The position numbers and the translations under genes are program-made. A stretch of DNA of 64,000 bases, from positions 13,268,001 to 13,332,000 of the forward strand of contig CAMGYJ010000011.1 in NCBI GenBank assembly GCA_946122785.1. Direction: 5' to 3'. Positions 9,869 through 21,001 of the stretch are shown here, piece by piece. This stretch comes from Linum tenue (lineage: Eukaryota; Streptophyta; Magnoliopsida; Malpighiales; Linaceae). Below the pieces are notes generated by a model that saw only the letters and a program-made list of their open reading frames with translations, made no database searches and was not told the DNA's origin. How positions within the stretch are numbered: position 1 is the stretch's first letter; every line of letters starts with the position of its first letter.

Positions 9869-12133
9869 ATGGATAACAGAGATGATACAGATGATAGAGA
9901 TGATGATGAGGTTAACTTCGATGAGGAACCTAATGATGCTCGAGAAGGAGCTATGGATAATTCAGATGATACAGATAATTCCGATGATGAAGTGTTGGAG
10001 ATGATTATGAAACCGAGGGTGCAGAAGAAGAATATATGGATGATGAAGAAGCTACTGAATATGAACAACAAATTCCTTCCATGGAGTTCCAAACATTAGA
10101 AGATGCAGAGAAATTTTACGATTCCTATGCTAAAGCGAAAGGATTTAGCGTTCGACGTAGAGATCTTCGGAGGAGTCGTCGAGGAGTAGCAATTGGGAGG
10201 ACAATGGTATGTTCGAGAGAGGGGACTAGAGGTAAGATGCATATAGATAAAGAAGGTCGGATTCGGCAACATCGTAAGATGACAAGACATTCTTGCAAGG
10301 CATCGTATACTGTACGATTTGATCGGAATAAGAAAATGTGGGTTGTTTCTAAGTTTGAGAGGAAGCACTCACATCGTTGCTGCAATGAAGAAGAAACTCA
10401 ATTCCTTCGGTCTCATCGAAATGTGAGTGAAGGAGACAAGGCTCTGGCGATAGGGATGCGACAGTCAGGAATAAAACAACGCAACATTGTTCAGTTCATG
10501 AAGAATAAAGTTGGAGGATATGAGAATCTGGGGTACACTCCAAAGGATTTGGACAATGCTGTTCAGCAATCCCGAACAGTTGACGACGATCTAATAGGAG
10601 ATGTTAACCGAACATTGGGTTACTTACAAAGTAAACATACCTCTGATGCGGGCAGCTTCTTCAAGTACACAACCAACGATGAAGGTGAATTAGGCAATCT
10701 CTTCTGGTCGGACTCCACATCTAGAGCAGATTACCATTTTTTTGGGGATGTCTTGGCGTTCGATGCATGCTACAAGCGCAACAGGTACAATCGACCATTT
10801 GTTATGATGGTTGGTGTAAATCACCACCACCGTAACATCATATATGGTTTTGCCCAGTTGGATAACGAGACAATCCCCAACTATGTTTGGTTGTTGAATA
10901 CTTTTCTGGAGTGTATGAACTCTAAGATGCCCACTTCAGTGATCACAGACGGAGACAAGTCTATGCGTGGTGCCATTGCTACTGTTCTGGTTGGAGTGCC
11001 TCACCGTCTTTGTATTTGGCATATTGAGACAAATGCGACAACAGCCGTTCATAATAAGGAGTTCGTTAGCGCATTCACTTACTTGGCGAAAGCACGAATA
11101 TCGATTGAGGAGTTTGAGAGGCGTTGGGAGTTTTGATTAGTCAGCATGGCTTGTCTGCAAATAAGTGGTTGCAGGATTTGTACGCTGACAAATTACTGTG
11201 GGCAGAGGCATACTTGAAGGATATTTATTTCGGTGGACTCCAATCAACCTCGCGATGTGAGTCATGTAACCATTGGATAAATGGGTATGTGGGAACTCAA
11301 TACAGCTTGCAACGTTTTGTTCAGGGCATTGATGAAGCACTGGAGGGGATGCGTTTCACGGAGCGCAGGATGATTATTCTTCTAGGCACACGAGGTTGGT
11401 CTGCAAGCATGCCCTGCGCACTTGGGAAATGCAAGCTGAAAGTATCTACACTCATCGTACATTTGCTATCTTCAAGACTGAACTAGAGAATGAAGCTTCT
11501 TATGTATTAGCGGAGAGAAGAAATGAATCAGATGGGACAGAGACATTCATACTGAAGAACTACATGAACCCAGATCGGATAAGGCGGTTAACATTTACTA
11601 CGTCCACTCAAGATCTCAAATGCGAGTGTGCATTATTTGAATCTAAGGGGTTTCCATGCAGACACATGCTTACAGTAATAAAAAATATGGGATACACCGC
11701 ACTACCCTCGACTTGGTTCAAGCTTCGATGGACCCAAAATGCGAAGACACTAAATCGTCATCCTGGAGTTGGAGGTGATGTGGGAGAGAGAGTTGGTCGA
11801 CTGATAAGACATGGAGGATTGGCTCTAAAGTGTAAGCGTTTATGTGACATCGCGTGTGGTAGTGAATCTGCTTTTAATCATGTCTCTAAGACGTTGGACG
11901 ACCTTACTCAATGGGCAATTGAGTTCGCGAAGGAGAGAGAAGACAACACCACACCGGCAAACCCTCCAGCACCCCTTCGAAGTGTGAAAGATCCAAAAAT
12001 TGGGAAGACCAAGGGGACATTCAAGTCAGCACGAACTGCATCGGGCAAAAGTTTGAGAAAGTGTTCGAAATGTGGGAAATATGGTCATTTTCGCCCCAAG
12101 TGCCCGAAACAAAGTCCCAAAAAAGGATCTTAA
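9869..12133 (+). pseudogene. FAR1-type MULE transposase with three frame breaks
   Basis: The acidic N-terminus (DDTDDRDDDE) is followed by a FAR1-like DNA-binding domain (FYDSYAKAKGFSVRRRD, about 10105-10400). The DDE domain has LAFDACYKRNRY with the first Asp (about 10755) and VITDGDKSMRGA with the second (about 10940), then HRLCIWHI. A SWIM finger C-E-C...FPCRHM lies near 11620-11670. The C-terminus carries a CCHC zinc knuckle, CSKCGKYGHFRPKCPK (about 12063-12110), before the stop at 12131-12133. The reading frame shifts at about 9990, 11130 and 11390; each side continues the same protein, so the breaks are small indels. The predicted role is cutting and joining the TIRs at 5774 and 16957. 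The FAR1/FRS host transcription factors descend from such transposases. Confidence 0.85.
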
Positions 12134-12252
12134 ATTTCTTCTATTTTTTTTAGGAGTTTTTTATTTTTTAATAACTGTGATTGCATTGTATTTCTTCGAA
12201 TTATCTTAATAATTATGAGTTAATTGATTGTGGGTTGAAATAAAGTCATAAA

Positions 12253-12358
12253 CGGTCGACCTCATAAAGTTCCGGTTGACCGGACCAAAGGCGGTCGACC
12301 GAACACTTTAGCGCGGTCGACCGCGCATTTAATTCGCCGACCAAACCGGTTGACCTGA
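12253..12358. repeat. GGTCGACC cluster upstream of gene 3
   Basis: Three exact copies and two GGTTGACC variants lie just upstream of the gene 3 TATA box. The variants are C-to-T changes at the CpG. Confidence 0.8.
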
Positions 12359-12391
12359 CCAGACCATCCACCCAAACCTCCCTCCATCCTC

Positions 12392-12399
12392 TATTTAAG
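12392..12399 (+). promoter_or_regulatory. TATA-like box of MULE gene 3
   Basis: TATTTAAG lies in a C/T-rich context, followed by a pyrimidine-rich leader (CTTCCTCTCCTTTCCCTTC). AACAAG|GTAATGC near 12563 is a good donor for a leader intron of about 2.4 kb that ends CGCAG before the ATG at 15006. Confidence 0.55.
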
Positions 12400-12675
12400 A
12401 AACCCTCCCCCACTCATTCTACACCACAATCAGAACCCTATCCCCCCACATCCACTCATTCTTCCTCTCCTTTCCCTTCTTCATCTTCTTCTCCCATTTC
12501 CAAAAACACCATTTTCCAAAAACTCTTGAAAACCTTCATCCTCATCACTTAGAAGAAGAACAAGGTAATGCTTTTCACTCTTCTTTTTCATTTGGGTTGA
12601 TTCTTGTCTTCTTCCTTTTGTTTTCAAAAAATCTAAAGATGGAAAAGAGGGGTTTTTGCTTCTGTTCGTCAGAAG

Positions 12676-14947
12676 CGGTCGACCTGTTCATCATCGTGGT
12701 CGACCGCAACTGACTTGTAATCTAGTTTCCTTTCTGTTTTATGGACTGAGGTCGACCTATGATGATTTTGAGGTCGACCTGTGATGTCTTTCTACTATTT
12801 CTGGCCGTGTTTTGTAGATCTGTAGCTTGAAAAGAGGGATTTTCCTTCTGTACGCCAGGTGCGGTCGACCTTCTCATATTCGTGGTCGACCGCATCTGGC
12901 TTTCATCCGCTTTTCCTTTCTGTTTTATGGACTGAGATCGACCTATGATGATTTTGAGGTCGACCTGTGATGTCTTTCTATTATTTCTGGCCGTGTTTTG
13001 TAGATCTGTAGCTTGAAAAAGAGGGATTTTCCCTTTTGTACGCCACGTGCGGTCGACCTTCCATGTTCGTGGTCGACCGCATCTGGCTTTCAATCGCCAT
13101 GTCCTTTTGTTTTATAGACTGAGGTCGACCTCTTTAGATTATGAGGTCGACCTGTGAAGTTTTGCACTCAATTGGTACCATCATTTGGGCCATTTTATGC
13201 TCGTTTTAATTTAGCCGAGGTCGACCTATGATGGTTCCGAGGTCGACCTATGAAGGCAAAAGTGCGAGTTATTGTCTCATTGTATTTCAAATTGTGCGAA
13301 ACTACCACTGGTCGACCTCTTCAGATTATGAGGTCGACCGGATCTGTTTTGCACTCAATTGGTACCATCATTTGGGCCATTTTATGCTCGTTTTCATTTA
13401 GCCGAGGTCAACCTATGATGGGTCTGAGGTCGACCTATGAAGGCAAAAGTGCGAGTTATTGTCTCATTGTATTTCAAATTGTGCGAAACTACCACTGGTC
13501 GACCTCTTCAGATTATGAGGTCGACCGGATCTGTTTTGCACTCAATTGGTACCATCATTTGGGCTATTTTATGCTCGTTTTCATTTAGCCGAGGTCGACC
13601 TATGATGGGTCTGAGGTCGACCTATGAAGGCAAAAGTGCGAGTTATTTTCTCATTGTATTTCAAATTGTGCGAAATTACCACTGGTCGACCTCTTCAGAT
13701 TATGAGGTCGACCGGATCTGTTTTGCACTCAATTGGTACCATCATTTGGGCCATTTTATGCTCGTTTTCATTTAGCCGAGGTCGACCTATGATGGGTCTG
13801 AGGTCGACCTATGAAGGCAAAAGTGCGAGTTATTGTCTCATTGTATTTCAAATTGTGCGAAACTACCACTGGTCGACCTCTTTAGATTATGAGGTCGACC
13901 GGATCTGTTTTGCACTCAATTCGTACCATCATTTGGGCCATTTTATGCTCGTTTTCATTTAGCCGAGGTCGACCTATGATGGTTCTGAGGTCGACCTATG
14001 AAGGCAAAAGTGCGAGTTATTGTCTCATTGTATTTCAAATTGTGCGAAACTACCACTAGTCGACCTCTTCAGATTATGAGGTCGACCGGATCTGTTTTGC
14101 ACTCAATTGGTACCATCATTTGGGCCATTTTATGCTCGTTTTCATTTAGCCGAGGTCGACCTATGATGGTTCTGAGGTCGAGCTATGAAGGCAAAAGTGC
14201 GAGTTATTGTCTCATTGTATTTCAAATTGTGCGAAACTACCACTGGTCGACCTCTTTAGATTATGAGGTCGACCGGATCTGTTTTGCACTCAATTGGTAC
14301 CATCATTTGGGCCATTTTATGCTCGTTTTCATTTAGCCGAGGTCGACCTATGATGGGTCTGAGGTCGACCTATGAAGGCAAAAGTGCGAGTTATTGTCTC
14401 ATTGTATTTCAAATTGTGCGAAACTACCACTGGTCGACCTCTTCAGATTATGAGGTCGACCGGATCTGTTTTGCACTCAATTGGTACCATCATTTGGGCC
14501 ATTTTATGCTCGTTTTCATTTAGCCGAGGTCGACCTATGATGGTTCTGAGGTCGACCTATGAAGGCAAAAGTGCGAGTTATTGTCTCATTGTATTTCAAA
14601 TTGTGCGAAACTACCACTGGTCGACCTCTTCAGATTATGAGGTCGACCGGATCTGTTTTGCACTCAATTGGTACCATCATTTGGGCCATTTTATGCTCGT
14701 TTTCATTTAGCCGAGGTCGACCTATGATGGTTCTGAGGTCGACCTATGAAGGCAATTTTGTATTTGAATTGTTACGGGTTTATATCGATCCATTCTCGTT
14801 TTAAATTAGCTGAGGTCGACCTATGCTTCTTCTAAGGTCGACCTGTTCTCGTTTTAAACTAACTGAGGTCGACCTGTGTTTCTTCTGAGGTCGACCCATT
14901 CTCGTTTTAAATTAATTGTGGTCGACCGCTTTATGGAGTGGTCGACC
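12676..14947. repeat. Long GGTCGACC array filling the gene 3 leader intron
   Basis: About 48 copies occur in 2.3 kb, almost all in pairs with starts 21-22 bp apart. The outer parts (12676-13158 and 14816-14947) are irregular; the middle is a 187-bp tandem repeat listed separately. Everything lies between the donor near 12563 and the acceptor near 15004. Confidence 0.9.
13159..14755. repeat. 187-bp tandem repeat, about 8.5 copies
   Basis: The block starting TTTGCACTCAATTGGTACC recurs every 187 bp. Each unit has four GGTCGACC sites: a pair around GGTCGACCTCTTCAGATT and a pair around GGTCGACCTATGATGG. Copies are nearly identical; a few sites are altered (GGTCAACC at 13406, AGTCGACC near 14057, GGTCGAGC near 14175). 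Because 187 is not a multiple of three, the 112-residue open frames in each unit shift frame from copy to copy and are not genes. Confidence 0.93.
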
Positions 14948-15005
14948 GCGTATTGTTCATTTCGAAAATTGGACTAATGTGTATTCTTGCTTGTTTGATC
15001 GCAGG

Positions 15006-16268
15006 ATGTTTGGCGGCAAAAAGAAAAGAAAGGCACAAAAAGCTGCTGCTTCAAGTTCGGAATGGGAAGAGTTCAATTCGAATTTGTTCCAGTCGAAGGA
15101 GCAAAGTGAGAACTACGAAGAGAAGAGTATGCACAACCGCAGGGTGGTTCCGGGAAGGCCATTGACGACGGATGCGTATTCTCATTTCGAGAATTACGGG
15201 TTTCTGGGACCCTTCGTCGATCAGGAGTGGTTGAAGGTGATATCACTCAATGTACAATACTACCCAAAAATGGTACAATACTTCTACAACAACATCTCCT
15301 ACGAGCGCAATGCAAATGGATCCATTCACGCATTCAAATCCTATGTGAATGGGGTGGCGATGCGCATCAGCAAGAATGTGTTGGCGCAAGTACTGGAGGC
15401 TCCAAACGCGGGGAGGAGAATCAATTCTTTCGGTGCTTGGAATGAGACGCATTACACGAGAGCCAAGCAAATCCAGACCGTATGTGGTCTTGATGAAGAG
15501 GAAGATACTGAGGGGCGCAATAGGCCATCGAGTAACCACCTGACAGTTCAAGCCAGAGTTCTTCACCACATGCTTTCCTACAACATTCTGCCAAAGGGTG
15601 GACATCGGGAGACAGTCACCTACTTCGACATGGAGCTCCTCACCAACCTACTGTTAAACGAGAAGGTGAACTTGCCATACTTGATCTTTAACCACATGCT
15701 TACTGCTGCTGAGAGTTCAAACAGGAATCTTCCCTATGGGATGATCCTCACTGTGATATTTGAGCATTTTAATGTGAATTTAAGTGAAGAGGTGGGGTTA
15801 TCGATCTCAAGGCAGGAGTTCTATACTGTTTCATCTATGAAAAAGATGGGCTTTGAGCTGCGTAATGGTGAGTATGTCAGAGCAAACATTGCTCATGCTG
15901 GTGGTGGTGATGATGATGATGATGAGGATGGTGATGGTGATGATGGTGATCAAGGAGCTCGAGACGAGCCAATGGGGGAGGCACAGACTTCAACTCCACC
16001 GATCACCTTACAGCGTGTGTGGGAGCGCATGGATGGCATGTACGAGTACATGGGCCAGATGAACGCCCAGATGACTGGCATGTACGACTACATGGGGCAA
16101 ATAAACGCCCAGATGAGCACAATGCAGCTGACCGTGAATGAGATGCGAGATGAGTGGCGATCTTTCAGCGGAAGATACATGCATCCCACCACATCTGACC
16201 ACCATGCTACCACCACCAATGAAGAAAATGAAGAAAATGTGAATGAGGGAGAGGGGGGAGATGAGTAG
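15006..16268 (+). CDS. 'Putative plant transposon protein' of the MULE (gene 3)
   Basis: I chose the ATG at 15006 because a CGCAG acceptor lies directly before it; the frame is open upstream to 14916, but that part is intron carrying the array. The 420-residue product has a basic start (MFGGKKKRKAQKAAA) and a globular part of about 300 residues beginning YGFLGPFVDQEWLKV, typical of the plant transposon protein family known from PMD/MULE-type elements. An acidic low-complexity stretch (DDDDDEDGDGDDGD) follows, then a repeated MDGMYEYMGQMNAQM module predicted to coil, and an acidic end. It is the only unbroken reading frame in the element. Its function is unknown. The element-specific arrays around it make DNA binding worth testing, but no recognised DNA-binding motif is visible. 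Its 3' third survives in the derivative at 39295-43801. Confidence 0.75.
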   Translation: MFGGKKKRKAQKAAASSSEWEEFNSNLFQSKEQSENYEEKSMHNRRVVPGRPLTTDAYSHFENYGFLGPFVDQEWLKVISLNVQYYPKMVQYFYNNISYERNANGSIHAFKSYVNGVAMRISKNVLAQVLEAPNAGRRINSFGAWNETHYTRAKQIQTVCGLDEEEDTEGRNRPSSNHLTVQARVLHHMLSYNILPKGGHRETVTYFDMELLTNLLLNEKVNLPYLIFNHMLTAAESSNRNLPYGMILTVIFEHFNVNLSEEVGLSISRQEFYTVSSMKKMGFELRNGEYVRANIAHAGGGDDDDDEDGDGDDGDQGARDEPMGEAQTSTPPITLQRVWERMDGMYEYMGQMNAQMTGMYDYMGQINAQMSTMQLTVNEMRDEWRSFSGRYMHPTTSDHHATTTNEENEENVNEGEGGDE

Positions 16269-16556
16269 TTTTTAGTTTTATTTTTTTAGTTTTATTTTTA
16301 TGTTATTTTTTTAGTTTTATTTTTATGTGTGAACAATTATGCTATGATGGTTTTTTTACTTTTATTTTTATGTGTGAACAATTATGCTATTTTATGTGTG
16401 TTTTATTTTTAGTTGTTATGCTATGGATTGATGAGTCCTTGTTATAATTGACTAATTATGATGGTTTGAAACATAATTTATACGATTAAATTAACCACAC
16501 AAATCGACATACATAAGCAAAAAAGACACGGGGCATAGGTTGACTTTCTTGTATTC

Positions 16557-16957
16557 GGTCGACCTCGTACCGGATTAGGTCGACCGAGAAACCAACACTT
16601 GATCTCCATTTTACGTCAAATGATTGGACACTTTGATAGAACACTTATCTTCTATCTGGTCGACCTCTTTCCTTATCCGGTCGACCATTTTGTTAATTAC
16701 TGCCATCAAGTGGTCGACCTATATATTAGGTGGTCGACCATGTTGTTTCTGACGCCAACGAAATGGCCGACCGAGGTTTTATTCTGGTCGACCAAAAATA
16801 CCAACTTAAACTAAATGCGGTCGACCGCGTGGTCGTGGCGGTCGACCGCAACGCTTTCTCGTGATGCCCAAATTGGTCAATTCGGTCGACCTCCCTCAGG
16901 AATAGGTCGACCGAAAAGTGCATGTCACCGTGACATGCATGTCATAGTAGGCTACCC
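16557..16957. repeat. Right GGTCGACC array and right TIR of the MULE
   Basis: About eleven copies from 16559 to 16911, including pairs at 16819/16840 and near 16884/16905. The last runs into the inverted terminal repeat 16904-16957. The stretch 16269-16550 before it is the T-rich 3' region of gene 3 with short TTTTAGTTTTATTTTTATG repeats and no gene. Confidence 0.86.
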
Positions 16958-17309
16958 AATAATTTTTACTGACGGTCCACAAAATACTTATATTTATAAT
17001 AAGAGCTCCTGATCGGAGGAGAGAACGGGGAAATTCCATATGACCCGATATATCTGACAAGTCGCACTATACGTTCCAATCAACCAACATTTAATTTTAA
17101 AACATCAACCGTCAGAAAAATAATATAAACAATTAATTATAATAGTCCATCATTAGTCTTGAATTTGAAAATTTCATATTCGAATCTCTCGAGTAACACA
17201 TTATAGTGAATATCGCCATTATAAAAAAAAACACATTATAATGAAATAAAACATTTATCACCTTTAAACATTAATTATAATATTGAAGCTTAAAATTAAA
17301 AAACTAAAA

Positions 17310-17960
17310 CTAAAACAAAACAGGAAGGAGTCGTTTAATTGCGGTACAACACATTCTCAATCATGAGTCATGATTCCAAAACAGTGGAAGTGGTTACTGA
17401 TGAAACTGATCAGCTATAATAATATAACTAATTAAGTATTTAACTATTAATGTGTATGTATATGACAAAGGACAAGTTGCATGGCAACTATCCATTTTTC
17501 TTAACTTCTTTTTTTCTTCTAGTGGAAACTTTATCCCTTTACTAACTTCTTATTTTGGCCTTTACTTTGGGAACAAAATATTAGAACTAATCCACTGGAA
17601 AAAAAAATACTAAATAAAACTATTTAATTTTGTAATATTATAACTTCGAGTTACTAAGGGAGTTGAATTTGGAAAAGTTTTCTAACCTGGTTTGAGTTTT
17701 GAACGAATGATAATTCGGTTATGCATAACTAAGTAATTAGGACATTCATACTAATACAAGAATTTCATTTTGAATTTTCATATTGACATGACACTAGCTC
17801 GCAGCCAATTTCATTAATATAGATGACAATTACATGTAAATTTGCATATAATACAACTATGAGTTGCAAATCACATCATATTTTTTATTATTTAATATTC
17901 AAGATTTTAAAATTCTATAATAGTATTAAATTTTTTAATTAACTCATCTCTAAAAACTAC
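17310..17960. repeat. Host-like segment duplicated at 32235-32560
   Basis: GGAAGTGGTTACTGATGA, ACTGATCAGCTATAATAAT and GGAAACTTTATCCCTTTACT occur here in the same order and orientation as near 32295-32450. No coding frame is visible; 16967-18074 otherwise holds no gene I can support. Confidence 0.6.
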
Positions 17961-18074
17961 TAGTGCTTCCATCCATTTCCACACAAAAAAATTTAAATAA
18001 AAAAAATCGATTGCTAAGATTTCAACTGTCAGAAGAATTGCTTCTCTACTCCTTTTAATCTGATTTTTGAGGCA

Positions 18075-19035
18075 GCACTATAAATAAAAAAAATCTTTAG
18101 CGACAGTGTTTCAGGTTTTATGGACTGTCTATGGCCACCGTAACATACTCCACAGTCCTTAAATAGTTAGCATCGGTTTTGATCTACCGTCTACCAGGGG
18201 CGGAGTTAGGATTTGATGTTCGGGGAGCCGAAATTTGTTTCGTTTACTAGTAGTGAAATGTGAATTATATGATCACGTTATTAAATTATATGAAAAAAAA
18301 TAAATTTCTACGTTATTATGTTCCAAACAAGGGTAATTATATGAACAAAAAATAAATTATACATTCCAATGTATACCACTCCTTCAATATATTTATGACT
18401 GGAGAATAAATATATGTATATATTAATGTTTGAAGTCAATTAATAATACAATAAATAATAATTCAAAAGTGGAATAAATAGGTATAATCTAAAATCAATG
18501 ACTGAACTTATAAGGAAATATAAAAACAAAATGCTTTCTTTGGTAAATGAAAACACAAAAAGAAACGTGAATGGTGACCAATAGGAGAAGTTTTTTTAAA
18601 GAAAAAGTACACACTAAAAAAATTAAAAACCTGCACCTTCCAAGGATTGAACTCGGGTCAATGGAAATGCAACTTTAAAAATTCACCGTTAGACTGGCAG
18701 TGTACATTTGATTGAGTTTTGCATGCGTACATATTTATGTTTATACGTAACTTTTCAAATATCGTAGAAATTATACGTAGGTTCTAAAATTCTGGGGGGG
18801 GGGGGGGGGGGCGAGCCCTCACCTTGCTCCGCCCCTGCCGTCTACCAAACCTCTGTAAGTTTTAGCGACGGTGAGGTTTGACCGTCGTAATTCGTAAAGC
18901 AAAGTTTAGATACAAAGGTGACATCGTTTTCAACGGCCGGAACGTCGCTAAAATGCCCAGCTTACATTTCCAACTTACAACCATCCTAGCCTAATACCAT
19001 TCTCCTTCGACACGGTTTTGCCATACACTATTTTT
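18075..19035. other. Possible CACTA-like fragment around the hAT MITE
   Basis: CACTATAAATAAAAAAAATC at 18075 followed by TTTAGCGACAGTG, with GACGGTGAGGTTTGACCGTCG and GTCGCTAAAAT near 18865-18955, resembles the subterminal repeats of some CACTA elements. A matching right end and TSD were not found, so the call is weak. Bases 18846-19484 otherwise show no gene. Confidence 0.3.
18195..18837. mobile_element. Non-autonomous hAT element (MITE), 643 bp
   Basis: It starts CAGGGGCGGAG and ends CTCCGCCCCTG, the terminal motif of many plant hAT MITEs. It is flanked by a perfect 8-bp duplication CCGTCTAC at 18187-18194 and 18838-18845, the hAT TSD size. It contains a G-run of about 18 bases near 18794-18811 and no coding capacity. 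Confidence 0.92.
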
Positions 19036-20577
19036 TTTTCACCAGATTGATAGGGATAGAATTAGAGAGAATAAGGTTGATCCTTACTATAATGGGAAAA
19101 TTTCTAGTTGCACCATGTCACTAAAGCAATTGAAACTAGGTTGTTTGGGTTCTATTGTTAGGTTACAACCACTAGATTAGATCTGCATTGGCCAATATCA
19201 AGGTGTTAGTAAATGATATGATCCACGATTGAACCTCTCCCAACAACTCGAGTTATTGGGGTCAACTGATTCTTGTCATGGTATCAGAGCCTTCTGTGAC
19301 CGTGAGCTCTTCTGTTCGATTCTCGGTGACCCCATCTATTTTTGTTAAAGCACACGGTGTTCGCTGTCCAAACTCCAAGCCTATCTTAATGGCTTGAGTT
19401 TCCTGATTGAACCTCTTCCAACAGCTTGAGTTATATGAGAATTTTGGAAGATACAATTGAAAATGGGAAGAGCCTAAACACTAATTAAGTTGGCCGGCGG
19501 GCAGAGACAATGGTGGGTATGGCGAGAAGAGGGAGGTCTCGGCGGGCTGTAAGACCAACACACTCAGACATGTCCAAATCCTCCCCTCTCATTCCACCGG
19601 GAAGCTTCTAGTCAAAGTCCCTCACCAGATTCGCCAGCGCCACCTCCACGACGGCGAGGCCGAAAGAAATCCCCGGGCAGCATCGCCTTCCAGCTCCAAA
19701 AGATATCAGTTGGAAATGTTGGCCTCTGAAATCCACTTTGGTTTGGAGTCGCTCCGACTGAAACTCGTCAGGCGATTCCCCCCAATCGGCCGGGCCCCTT
19801 GCAATCCCCCAGGCATTGGTTAGGATCATGGTTCCTGCCGAAACATCGTACCCCATTATGGTCGGATCTTGCATCAGTTGCCTTGGAGGTAGCAGCGGGA
19901 CTGGCGGGTGCAATCGAATCGTCTCTTTGATTACTAGTTTCAGGTACTCCAGCTTCTGCAAATTAGCTAAAAAAATAATGACACCTTCACCAACAACTTC
20001 TCTTCTGACCTCCTCCTTGCAGCTTCTTCATCACCCTGGGGTGTTTCATCAGCTCCGACATTGCCCATTCCAAAAGCGTTGATGTCGTATCTGTTCCTCC
20101 GATGAACATGTCCTGACCCATCACGACATTCATAGTTAATTAAGTAACAGGGAAATTTACATCATACCGTACATACCTTTTTTATTTTTATAATAAATAA
20201 ATAAATAAATACCAAGATGACTACTTTGATCCCGTCTCCATCCAGGTGGAAGTCGTCTGGGCTGTCCCTTTGGAGCTGCAATAAGACATCTACAAAGGGG
20301 CTAAGATCAGGTGATTAAGGGGGGTCCCTTAGTCACATGACTAAGTAAATCTCAGCCCTTCCATCTCATTAAAATCTAATGGCTACAATTAATCTACTTT
20401 AATGAAGGGCAAAATTGTAAGTTCATGATTATTTTTATTTTCAATTGTTAAATAATTTTTTCCTGGGTCATTCTCCCTGACCTGCCGTCCGCTTCGTTTT
20501 TTTCCCCCGGCCGGCCGCCTCTCTTTTTTTCCCGCTGCTTCACTTTTTGTGAATTTATCCCCCAAGTTATTCTTTCC

Positions 20578-20608
<31 letters not shown>

Positions 20609-20854
20609 TTTTGGTCGGACAAATATTTTGATCGGAAATTTTTTTCCGGCGAACATCGTCGCCGGTGAAGAATTTCCCGGCGACAGTGCTAATTTTGTGA
20701 TGTTTGTTGACATATTTTGTAATGTTTGTATGCTTTGTTATTTTGTAACGTTTGTCGGTTTTTTTGTAATGTTTGTAAACTTTGTTATTTTTGTTAACCA
20801 TGTTTGTAAACTTTGTTATTTTTGTGCACCATGTTCGTAATGTTTTTTATGTCT

Positions 20855-20933
20855 AAAAAACACCCGGGTTGACTTTGGGAAGGAGCCCCTCTATATAGGG
20901 ATGGAGCCTCCAAAGTCAACCCGGGTGTTTTTT
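20855..20933. repeat. Perfect 24-bp hairpin, copy 1
   Basis: The arm 20855-20878 (AAAAAACACCCGGGTTGACT onward) is exactly complementary to 20910-20933 around a 31-base loop. Confidence 0.95.
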
Positions 20934-21001
20934 CCCGTTCGTATGGATTGTCGGTCTAGTTTGTCATTTTTGTCCACCATGTTCGTACTGTTTGTATGTC
21001 T

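Larger units (their letters stand above)
5774..16957 (+). mobile_element. Complete Mutator-like element with three genes and GGTCGACC arrays
   Basis: The two ends match as inverted repeats: 5774-5827 pairs with the reverse complement of 16904-16957. Both contain the palindrome TGACATGCATGTCA and run into CTTTTCGGTCGACC. The element is flanked by a perfect 9-bp duplication AATAATTTT at 5765-5773 and 16958-16966, the size expected for MULEs. Three genes lie on the plus strand: coiled coil/Ulp1 protease (6800-8818), FAR1-type transposase (9869-12133) and a 'putative plant transposon protein' (15006-16268). Each has its own TATA box and a leader intron. Non-coding DNA is studded with GGTCGACC. 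A deletion derivative of this family lies at 39295-43801, so the family has moved within this genome. Confidence 0.92.

Noticed and set aside
13250..14804. Family of tandem 112-residue protein genes
   Set aside because: They are frames generated by the 187-bp repeat and change frame from copy to copy; the unit is intronic and has no codon signal.
5820..16911. CRISPR-like array of short palindromic repeats
   Set aside because: The repeat is an 8-mer with irregular spacing and no unique spacers of fixed length. It lies in a plant transposon with introns, and there are no cas genes.
18640..18710. tRNA-like T-arm sequence (GGATTGAACTCGGGTC) inside the hAT MITE
   Set aside because: No cloverleaf can be formed, and similar stretches occur in many plant MITEs.
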